Source of the DNA: Candidatus Altimarinota bacterium
GTDB taxonomy: Bacteria > Patescibacteriota > Gracilibacteria > UBA4473
Length of the DNA stretch: 64,000 bases
Direction of reading: 5' to 3'
Assembly: GCA_023143095.1 (NCBI GenBank)
Contig: JAGLIF010000011.1
Location: forward strand, 62,001 to 126,000
Of this stretch, positions 8,117 to 20,100 are shown piece after piece; position 1 is the stretch's first letter, and every line of letters starts with the position of its first letter. The notes under the pieces were generated by a model. That model saw only the letters and a list, made by a program, of their open reading frames with translations. It ran no database searches and had not been told where the DNA came from. Made by a program: the position numbers and the translations under genes.

Positions 8117-11100
8117 ATGGGGAAAAAGTTGTTTTGTTTTCATGTGGTAAAAAAGAAGATTGCTTTAATGCTTGTTTTTTCCATTATTTTTCAATATTTA
8201 CAAATTCCTCTTTTACATGCAGCACAATTTATAAATAGTGAGTCTATACCAGAAATAAAAAATACACGGTTAGTCGCTTTGTTGGTAGAGGATTCTCTTT
8301 TAAAAAACGGTAGTTTAAAAGAAAAAATATATCAATATGCCGAGGATGTTCAGAAACGAATAGGTGCACAAGGGATATTGGTTCCAATTAGCAAGGAAAT
8401 TTCTCCTTTGGAGATTTATGAAGGATTGGCACAGTTGTATTTTTCTGGAGAGGCAAATGATGGTAAATCTCAATTAATTGGAACTGTGCTTATTGGAGAT
8501 ATTCCCTTGCCAGTAGTGGAAAAAGATGGAAATTTTTGGCCAACGATTTTTCCTTATACGGATTTTAAAAATCCAATTTATCGGTGGGATTTTAAGAAAG
8601 ATCGTTTTATTGTAGCAAAATACGGAGATAATGAACCTGAAATTTGGCATGGGGTTATTCGTTCTACTAAGACAAGTTTAGATCAACAAATAACAGAATT
8701 AGAAACTTTTTTTGATAATAATCATCGTGTTCATTTGGGAGAAGAAACTTATTCGAAAAAACTTTTTTATGCTGATTTTTTTCGGCAAAAGAATGTATTA
8801 CCAGAGCTTTTGTTTTTTAAATATAATCAATGGTTGAAGTATGTTGAAGAACTTCAATATCTTCGATATTCTAAACATCTGGCAAAACAATTACGGACAG
8901 ATCAAGATGAAAGGGGATCAACTCTTTCTATTTCTAATAATTTAACAGAAAGTGAAAAGGTGGCGATTGCGGAATCAGCAGCTGAACAAAATTCTTCAGT
9001 TAGTGTTGAAGATGTTTTAGCATCTATGAATACTGATTCAATGGACTTGATTCCAGATGTTCAGTCTAAATTTTTGATTGATAACTTTGTAAATCGTTAT
9101 TTTGAAACTTATAAGTCTTGGTTGACTTTATTGAATCAAAGAGTTTCTAAATCAGGTCGTTGGAAAGCTAATGAAATTGATACAACTCCTTCTTTGGTTT
9201 CAAGAAAAGATGAGGCTTCGTTGTTGGTATTGAAATCCTATAATGATGCGATAGAGGAACGCTTTATAAAACATATAACAGAAGAGCAAAATATTCAAAG
9301 TAGTATTTTGGTTCCAAAAAACACATTTGTTTGTAGATCAATTGATGAAGATTCGAACGAATGTGATTCCTATATTTTAAAAGAGCTTTATTGGAATGGG
9401 GTTGATCGTTCAGATCTTAATGTTATGGATTGTTCTATTTACAGAGGAAAACGAAGAACTGAAGATTATCCGTTTTCCCAACAGGTGGAAGCGAATAGAA
9501 CTTTTAATATTGAGACAGTAGAGTCTTGTGCACATCCTAGTGAAATGATAAGTATTCGTGAATCAGATGTATATGAAGGTTGTTGTGCTAAAAATTTAAA
9601 ATTTTCCGATAATACTTTTTCTTACAATGTCTGTGAGCCAACAACTTCTTATTGGAATGATGTTTTTGTTTATGGAAATGGAAAATATCTTCATGTTGGA
9701 CCAGAATTACCAGTTTTTGATATCACTGGGACAATAGAAAAAGATGGTCCGTATGGAGCTTACGGTTGTAATGATATAATGGTGGAAGATTTTAATTTTA
9801 GAGGTGTTTTTACTGATGGAGTGACACCTGTATTGGAATCAGATCCACTTGGTATTATGGTGATGTTAGATGAAGAAGGATTACCAATTGCTTATCCAGA
9901 GGATTTAGTTAATCAGAATGTAGATATTACAACTCGTTTTCAAATAGTTCCATCTTTAGTTGTTCATAATGAACCGACAGTGGAAACAATTCAAGAGCAA
10001 GTGGCGGCTGGATTTTCTGTTTCCATGCCGATGGATGCTCCCAGAGGTTTTTCTTTTTATGATGCGGGGGGTATTTTTAGAAAGGGATTTTTTACTAATA
10101 TTTTTGATTATAGAGAAACAGCGTTATCGGAGGTAGCCTTGAAGTCTTCTGTAGAGACGGCGATTATAGATTCTGTTGATAATGTTAATAATAGTATAAA
10201 AGAGGGAAATATTATTGCTATGGGAAAGTTAATGTCTGACTTGAATAATGTGACTTTTGATATTTCTCGGACACGAGTAGAAAGGATTGCAGAATCGACT
10301 GATCTGGCTAGATTGGATATTACTACGAGTTTTAATGAGGCAACTATTGATATACAAGAAGCTATTTTAAACGCTAAAAATTTAGTTGATAAAGATATTG
10401 AAACTGGTGATGTTACAGAGGAGTTTATTGCGGCAAAAACAGAAACAATTAACAAATTAGATGCTTCAGAGTTGTTGATTAATGAAGCGATTGAAGTACA
10501 AAAAGAATCTATTTCACAGGAAATTGTTGATACTAAAATAGAATTTTTAAATGAAGTTGAGGGAGAAAAAGATAACTTTTTGCAAGAATCTACGGTACAG
10601 AATGGAAGGTTTACTAGTATCATTCTTGATACGGAAAATCCAGAAAGTACAAAAGTTAAAATAGAATCAGAATTTCAAGTTATTCAAGATATAAAAGAGG
10701 ATTTTGATGATTCTTTAGGAGTAGCTGTTGAAGTTTATTTTCAAGAGTTGAAAGAGCATCTTCCCCTTATGAATACGAATTTGGGAGTGTTAAACGGATC
10801 TCTTAATGAAATATTGCAAACAGAAAGTCAGAATTTCAAAGTGAAGCTTGATGAAGTGAATGTCAATGGACATAATGTAGTTTTTGAGTCGACGAATGAT
10901 GATTTGTCAGTAATTTTTAGAAATTTGAATAGTTCATTTAAGAATACATTAAACATTCTAAATGATGCTTTAAAGGTAGATTTAGATGAGACAAATATTA
11001 ATTTAAATATATTGCTTAATGAAATGAGAGGTTCTTTAAATGGAACACTTAATGCGATTATTTCTACTTTGAATTTAAATTTAACAGGAATTATTTATGA

Positions 11101-14100
11101 TTTAAATTTAAGCTTGATCGAGCAAACAGATGGGCTTGAACGAATGCTTGATGAATCTGATTTTGTTTTTGAAAAAAGGTTTTTGTCTTATTTAAATGAA
11201 TCAGTGCTTACTTTCTTACAGGGTATATTTGAAAGTGCTATAAGTAGAGTTGATGCAGGATCTTCAATAGAGGAGAAAGAAGTATTAATAGATGCGTTGG
11301 AGGTACAAGTTGAGAAGATAAATAATTTTTTAATCTTAAAAAGTTCATTAGAAGATCTTAGTTTAACAGAGACTGCTGAAGTGGTTGAGATAATAGAACA
11401 GATTGAAACATTAGGAGCACATCTTTCCAATTTGCGAGTAAAAGTACTCGAAATAAAATATTTGAATACGGCTGAAAACGAAGATCTTCGAGAATTGACG
11501 ATAACTGAATTGGAGAACACAGTATCGGTGTTGAATGATGATTTATCAACTTTGATTTTAGTGTTAAAGAATGAAATAGAGGCTTTAATTGTGGCACTTC
11601 ATAATTCTTTGAATACGGGTATTCTTGCTCATTATTCAGATATGGATGAGGTGGGAATTGTAAATCAAAAACAAAATGTATCTCAGTTAATTTCTACTTC
11701 GGAGCAAACTATTTCAGAAGAAATTAATGATGGAAATGATTTATTAGATGAAGAGATTGATTCTATAAAAACGCAAGTGAATTTAGAAATAGATTCTATT
11801 GATTTGATTATAACGGCTATAAATGAAAATATTTTGGTATATGAAAGTTGTGTTGCTTGTAGGCCTCAAGCATTGGCAAATATTGAAGATCTTCTTTTTT
11901 CTTTGTATGGGAATACTAATAGTAAAAAAGTAGATTTATTTTATGATTTGGATTCAGGGGAATTGGAATTGCATCAAAGTAACGATGATTTGCAAGAAAC
12001 TTTGGAATTACATTTTGATCAATCTTTGGTTAATTTTAATACTGGATTGGATGTGGTAGAAACTGATTTACATTTACGATTAGAAAACGCAAAACAAGAT
12101 TTTAATTCTCGTTTAGAAACAGATGGAAGGGTTTCTCTTTCCAATAGATTAGATAAAGGATTGACAGATTTAATTGCTCAATTGACATCTGGAGACGAGG
12201 ATTTGGGGATACAGATCAATACTTCATTAGAAGACTTGCTTGGGTTGTTGCAAGATCAGTTATATTTTCATTATTTGAATTTTGTTTCAAAATTTGATGA
12301 AATCAATGAAATTCAAACTATTATTGATAATTGGAATGGCGGATTTGGTGATGGATATGATTATTTAGAATTAGATGTCTATTTATCAGGTCCGAAAGAA
12401 TTAATTTTCTTTATGGAGTGGCAAAAAGAGAGTGTGGAAAGTGAAAATAGAAAGTCGAAAAGTAATTATTATAATTTAGCAGAATTTATTGATTCAAGTC
12501 TTCTTATAAAGAGTTCAGACAACTTTGATTTTTCTGAGATAAAAGAGGCTTTAGATTGGATTGATAAGGATATTGAAGAAAAAAATAGAATTGTTTTTGA
12601 AACTGCTTTTTCTGAAAAAGAAAATGTAAAAGATTTCTTTTTTGATGACCTTTCCGATGGTTATGAGTTGATAGAAATTATTGCAGAAGGCGATAAGAAA
12701 AAAGGTATTAAGATGGCGTTTTTGCCTACAAGTTTAATGGTAGATAAAGAGTTTGCAGACGCGAAAAAACGATTTTCTGGTTTTTCTTTTGAGCAAGATT
12801 CTTATCAATTTCAATTTTTAGGAGAAAATCTAGGAGATACTTTTCTAGAAAGGGAAGAAGAAGAAACCTGTGATAAGCTTTCTGGTTCTATGGAAACTTG
12901 GCCGGAATTTCTTGCTTGTGTATTATCAAAAACTCTTGCAGGGAAGACTACAGATGTAAATATGCCAGGGCTTGGAAAAAAAGAAGCAGGTTCTCCAATT
13001 ATTGAAAATAAAGAGGTTGATCTTATTGATTCAGTTTTATCTATAGAGCCAAAAGAGATATTTATTTCAAATTATAATACGGATTTAATAAATGTAAAAG
13101 TAGTTCTTAAAAATTCAGCTGGAGAAATTCAAACAGATAATTTTTCAACGAGAGTGCAGTTGGTTTTTTCTAGCTCTGATGCCAGCCGTTTCTTTAAAAT
13201 TTCTCCCGCACAAACCATTCCGTTTACAGCAGGAGAAGCTAATTTCCTTCTTATTCCTCAAACTGATAAGTTTGGTGGAGCATTAGAATTATTTGCACAA
13301 ATAGAAGGTGAGGAAAATTTTTCTCTTGTTTCAAAATCGATTCCGATTAAAATTACAAATTTTGCTATTGATGGTTATTCTGAAAAGAAAGAAATTACTG
13401 TTAATGATAATAAAGGTGTCTTAATTAAAGCGAGAATAAAAAATAATACTGGTAACTTAAGTTCTAAATTTGAAGGGACAAAGGTTCAATTTATTTCAGA
13501 AGAGGGAAGTTTTATGGGGGGGGAAGATATCGTTGAAATTGAAGATGGGGTAGCTAAAGCTCTGTTTTTTCCTGGGAAAAAAGCAGGATTAGCCAAAATA
13601 ACTATCATTGATTTAGAAAAAAATATTCCAAGTGATGAAGTGTTTTTAGAAATATTACCAGATTCTCCTGCAACGATAAAAATACAAAAAAAATCGAACT
13701 TTCTTATAGAAGGAGTATTTGATGATATTTCGGCTATTATTACAGATGAATTTGGAAATAGCATCGAAAATATTTCACATAAATTTTCTTGGGAATATGA
13801 AAATCTTAATGTTGAAGCAGAATCTGAAAGAGATCAAGATCCTCAAGAAGAAGGTATTCAAGAGTTTATTTATAAGGGAAAGTCATTACTAAAAGTTGTT
13901 GCAGAAAAAAAAGTAAATACTGCTCAGATAGGAGTCTCTTCTGATTTATTTGAATCAGGTTTTGGGATAGTCCGAAATTTTGAAATAATAAAAAATCCTA
14001 TTTTTGAAATATCGGCGAAGAAAAATTCTATAGTTGCTGGAGAAGCAAATTCTATCGAAATTTTTATAACTGCAAAAACAAAAAGTGGAGACTTAATTTC

Positions 14101-17100
14101 CGATGATTTTTTAGTTTATATTTCTTCAAACTTAGGACATTTTCCTAAAAGTTTGTTGTTGAAAGATGGGATTGGGTCTTTCAAATTTTTCCCAGGGATT
14201 GTTGCGAATACGGCTAATATAATGGTTTCTAGTGTTGGATTTGAAACAAAAGAATTTGAAATAAATATCCTTCCAGATGAGCCTAAAAAAATAAATTTTT
14301 CTGTTTCAGAAGAAATTTATTCTTCTCAAGGGGATGATCCTGTTCTTATAGATATTATGGTGGTAGATAGATTTGGAAATTTAACAAAAAGATTTGAAGA
14401 GAATATTGAAGTAACAATAACAAATGATACAAAACATCTTTTAGAAATAACTTCAGCAAGTACTTTAAATGGAGGATCTCAAATGCTTTCGTCTCAAGAA
14501 ATAGAGACAGGCGGATTGCTTTCTAACATATCTTTAGAAAATGGAAAAACTACGGTAACGGTTGTTCCTAAAGGATTATCAGGAATGGCACATCTAATAG
14601 TTGATAATAGTTCACTAGTAGGTGATACTTTGGAAATAGAATTCACTGATTTTTTTACACCAGAAGATGTAAAATCACTTACACCGAAATCACTTTTTGC
14701 TTTAATTCTCGGTTTCGAAGCAGGTGATCTTTTAGCTGAAAATAATTTTGCTCTCAATTTCTTATTTGCAGGAAAAACACAAAGTGTTGGAACTCTTATA
14801 ACTGATCCGAATCCATTTTTTCAATTTGGTTCCATTTCTCCAACGGGAGAATTTTATGGAAAGCTGAAAACAAAGTTTAATTTTAAAAATTTTCCTGAAG
14901 TGTTTTTTCAATATAAAGATGAAAATTTATTACAATCTCGAATTCTTTTTTCGAAATCGCCTGAAATTTTTATAGATGAAACAGAAATTGAAGATGCTGG
15001 AATTTATTTTATTCCTGAAAAATTTTTGGCATCGGATATAGCTTTTGAAGATCGAGTTATTTATTATAAGGAGTTACCTCTTTTTGAGATATCAAAACAA
15101 GGAGGGATAGAATTAAAAGATAGTCTTATTGTTTTTGAACAAGCAAAAGATTTTAAAAATATTTTACAATGGAATATTTTGAAAGATGATAAACTCTTGG
15201 GAGTGCTTCGTTTTAATCCAGAGGAAGAAAGTCTTATTGCAAAAGACTCATTGTTTGCAGAGAATTATTCTGGAATATCAATAAAGAAAATTTCTCCTGA
15301 TATTTTGTTTGATGATAATTTTATAGAAAATTCGACAAATAAAAGAAGAGGGATAAGTTTTTTTGATCGGACTAGAAAAGAATCAAAAAACGGAAAATTG
15401 GGAAGCCCAAAAAGTTCGGCAGAAAATGCATTAGATACAGAAGAAGTTACCTGGGACTTTAATTGGAAACCAGGAACAATCTTTGGAGCTAAAAATACAA
15501 TAGGGGATTCTGCTAAATTTGGAGCTAGTGATATTTTTATTCTTTTTGGAGATCCAACTCTTTCTGTCCAAACTGAAAATGAGAATGTCTCACTTGGAAT
15601 AAAAAAAGATATAGGGAAACCTATTTGGAAAGCTCCATTTGGAGTAATTGATCAAATTTTGTCAATGGATATCAATGGAGATGGGCAAAAAGATATTTTA
15701 ATACGAATTGAAAACGAACTTGTGGCACTTTATCAAGAAAAAGGTACTTCTATGAATTTTCGTGATGTAGGAAACATTTTTAATTTTAATGGAGGTGTAA
15801 GACAATTAGAAATACTTAATAAAAATATTAAAAATGAAGTAAGTAATACTACTTTAAATGGATTGCTTCAGCTAACTTTTGATGGAAAGTTTGTTCTGTT
15901 TGAGAATAAAAATGGAGTCTTTTTCGAAAAAATGATTCCATTTGAGCATTCATTGCCTATAACGAATTTTCATACGGCGATATTAAATGATGACATTTAT
16001 CAAGATCTTGTCTTTTTAGATGAAGATAATAGTCTTTGGCTTCTTTTTGGGGAAGCGGATGGTTTTTCTCCTAATCCTGTTTTTCTCCAAAATTTTTCAC
16101 CAAAGTTTGATTCTGTGGATGAAGTTTTTGATGGAACGATTACGGAAACATCTGAAGGATTTTTAAAATATCTAAATTCAACTTTGATCAATTTTGAGGG
16201 GATGAATGATTTTGATCAAAAGGCGCTGAAATTTTCAATTCCAAATGATGATTCACAAAATGCAGAAATAGAAATTGATGATATTGAGAGTGCTATCTGG
16301 GGTGATTTAGAATCATTGAAGAATCTTGAAAAAGATTTTTTACCAGTAACAAATCATACTTTTTTAGATGCCTCTTATTCAATGGTCTCCCAAAATCAGA
16401 ATGTAAAACTAGGAGATGAAATAACTGTTGTTTTTACGTTTAAATCAAATGAAAAATTAGAAAATTTTGAATTTATGCCACCAACAGATCCAAGGTTGAA
16501 ATTGAAAGAGAATTCTTTTACTTGTTTGGGATGTATTCAAACACCTGCATTTAGATCACAACATCCATTCGGAGAGTTTTGGGCATTTGATTTTGATGTG
16601 CCAGCACGAACAACGGTGACTTTTTCTTGGAAATTAGTCGTAAAGGAAACGCCTCAAATTCAATTTTTTGTTGGAGATTTCGAAGATGGAAGAGATAATC
16701 TATCAGATATTGTTATTCCTTGGGAGATTGATGGAAAACGAAAATTAATTAAATTTTTATCTTCTCAGAAACTATCTTCATATCAGAGAAAAAATTGGTT
16801 GGTTTCAACAAATCCAGTTGTACTTAGTCCTGATGAAGCTGTCAAAGAAGCTCAGGATATATATGAAATAGCAAAAAAATATAAATCAATTTATCCTATT
16901 CCAAAAGTAGTTGATGCTCAGTCGGATTCCAATGTTGCGATAAAGATGAAGGATTTTTTAAGTGTGGAAAATCAACAAGAAATGTTTAAGGATCTATTAG
17001 TTCAAGATAGTGATATGGATGGATTTCCTGATTCATATGATACATATCCTCAAACAAAAGATATCTCTTCACTTGGAGCAGTAGAGACCATTATGGCAGG

Positions 17101-20100
17101 ATTATTGTTTTCTGTAATTGGAGAAAGTCTCTACGAATTGGAAAACAAAAAATTAAGCTTTTTTTGTGGGGGAGGGGATTGTTTCAATTTTCCAGTTTCC
17201 ATTGCTTTTTTTGCTCCAGGTTTAGCAAGTCTTTATATTCCACCGATTACGATTCCTATCGGATTTTCATTTGGATTTCCTATTCTGCAATGGTTAACGA
17301 CTTTATGGGTTGGTCCAATTCCAGTTCCTTCAATGTGGCCAATAAGTCCACTTGGTCTTGCTGGAGTAGATAATCCAACGCTTGGATTTGGAGGAATTTA
17401 TCCTTCTTCTGGGCGAATTTATTTAATGCCAACAACAACAGGAAAAGTAGGAATTGCTTTTTGTATGGGTTTATATGGAACTTCAATGATTCCGCCATTG
17501 TGGCTTCCAAATTGTTTTGTGGCAATACCCCCTATTGATGCTTTCATGGGTTTTTGTCCGAAAGAAGCAGAATCGGATAATTCACTTCTGGGTGCGGCTA
17601 CAGCAATTGCTTTAACAAATTCCGGAGGAATTTTTAATGTATCACCAAGGGGGAAAGTTGGAATGACATTAGGAGCTTTTACCGCCAAAGTAGAAGCAAC
17701 GGATAATATTCAAATTCCTGGTGTAGATATTATAGCTACTTGGTGGCAAGAGCAGGAAAGGGCTTTTTCAAAAGGTCTTCAGTTACCAACACTTTCATTT
17801 ATTGGACCTAACTTAGATTCACTAGAAGTAACTGAACCAGCAGAGGAGACACCACAAGGAGGTGCTTTGGAAAAATTGAGTGCGGAAGCTTCAAAATATC
17901 CTTTTATTGATTTAAAAACAGCAAAAGTATCGATTCCTATCCCCAATATTTCGATTGCAGAGTTGGATCAATTAGATCTAGAAATGGAAGAATGGATGGC
18001 TGAGTTAAAAGGATCTATTGATTTAAGCTTACCAGATTTAACTGCTCTAAAAGCTTCAATTGAAAAGATAAAAACAAAAATTGAAAATTTAACACTTTCA
18101 CTTGATGCCTTTTATAAACTTCCAGATTATATAGCTTTGCTTGATGCTTATCATAAACTTAAAGGTTATATAACATCAATAGAAGCGAAAATAAAAAAAT
18201 TAAAAGAGGATTATCAAAAAAATTGTAAAGTTGATTTATCTGAAGTACGAAAAATTTCCGTTCCAAAAAATATTGAACTTGATACAAAGTATAAAATTAA
18301 TGATTCAAATGAAAAAGATTCTTGTTCATTTGCACTGGAAGGCATGTTGGAAAGTGAAGCCTTTTTGGCAAGTTTAAATAGTTTATATAATCAAATTTCG
18401 GATTTTATCTCAAAAATTGAACTTATTGAATCTTTTAAAAACAAGCTAGATTCTTTGATTTCATCAGTAGAATCATTAATTGAAGATATAAAAAATATAA
18501 CAATTGATACGGAAGCCATTATGACTTCCGTAGAAACAAATATTGATACAGTTAAAGAATACAAGGATTTTGATGTTGAAAAATTAATAAATTTTAGGAG
18601 AGAAATTGTTGAAAAACTGTCGGAAATCATGGCCTTTATGCAAACTATTCAAGATTTTTTTATAGGATGGTTTGCTGAAAATAATTTGCGAATAGAAGAG
18701 TGGAAAAATATGGATTTAATAATTGATCAAATTCTGCTATCATGGCAAATAATACCACAGATTTTTATTGATTTTGATTCAAATTGTCGAACTTGCGTGG
18801 TGGATCGAGGTACACTTCTTTCTTGGCTTTTAAAAATATTTTTAGGGGCTATTGATCTTCCAATTATAGAACTTCCTAAATTTCCAGATATAACGGTTGA
18901 TTTATCGAAAGTTTCTTTTGGATTAAATGCCACTATTCCAGATTTTGAAACAAAAGAAATAGATATGAAGCTTTTTGAACTTCCCGATATAGAACTTCCA
19001 GATTTAAGTTTTTTGGAAGATTTGAATTTGGAAGTTGCTTTTGAATCTGTTTTGGAAATTGATTTTGAATCTATTTTTGATCTTGCTTTAGGACTTGATT
19101 TAAGTGCTTTAATTTCAGAACTTAATTTGGAAGAATTAGATTTCCCAAGTTTTGATGCTAGTGGTAATTTTTCTGGAGTTGGAATGCAAACTCTTCCGAC
19201 TTTACCACTCTTAAATTTACCAGTTATACCAACTTTTCCACTGCCAGCATTGGCTCTGCCTCAAATACCTAAAATACCAGCAATCCCGCTCTTACCAAAG
19301 ATACCAGATATAACATTGACGATACCTTTTCCTTCTCTGCCAATTCCACAGTTGCCTATGGTGCCACCACCACCCCAATTGCCAGATCTTTTAGGTTCAT
19401 TGCTTGCTGTTTTAGAATTGCCGTTGGAATTCATTAATATATTTTGTCTTTTGCGATTGGGGATTCTGCCAGTTCCAGAGTGGTATGTTAAACCTTATGT
19501 GGAACAACTAACAAACCGATTTGCACTTTCTCTAGGATTAGATTTTGGATTTCTTTCTTTGCCTAAAATAGATTTTGGAACAAAAGAAATGAAAATTCTT
19601 GGATCTATTGGATTTATGACGGCATTAGATCCATTGATGGAAATTGCCAATGGTCTTTCTAAAACTTTTAAGAATGTAATTGATCAAATTTCTACTGTTG
19701 GAAATATAAAAATAGATGCTTTATCAATACCTTCTGATTTAGGATTAGATATTAAATCTAATCTAGGATTAGATAAGTTGAAAAATATAGAACTTCCTAC
19801 CATTAAGAGTCCAAGAAAGAATGTTTTGCCAGTACCCTCTGATATAAAATTAAATATTCAATCTCGGCTTTTTGATAAATTGAAAGGTATTTCTGAATTT
19901 AAGGATTGGTATGCAAATTTTAAAAAAGAAATAGAAATGAGTAAAGATAAGTATTCTGATCCTTATGATTTGGTGCTAAAAATGCAACAACGAGCTCGAA
20001 AATTGGTAGCCATTACTCCAACTCAAAAGAAATTAAAACAATCTATTTTAGCGATAAAAGTGCCTAGTAAAAATAATGATAAATTGTGGAGAGAAGATTT

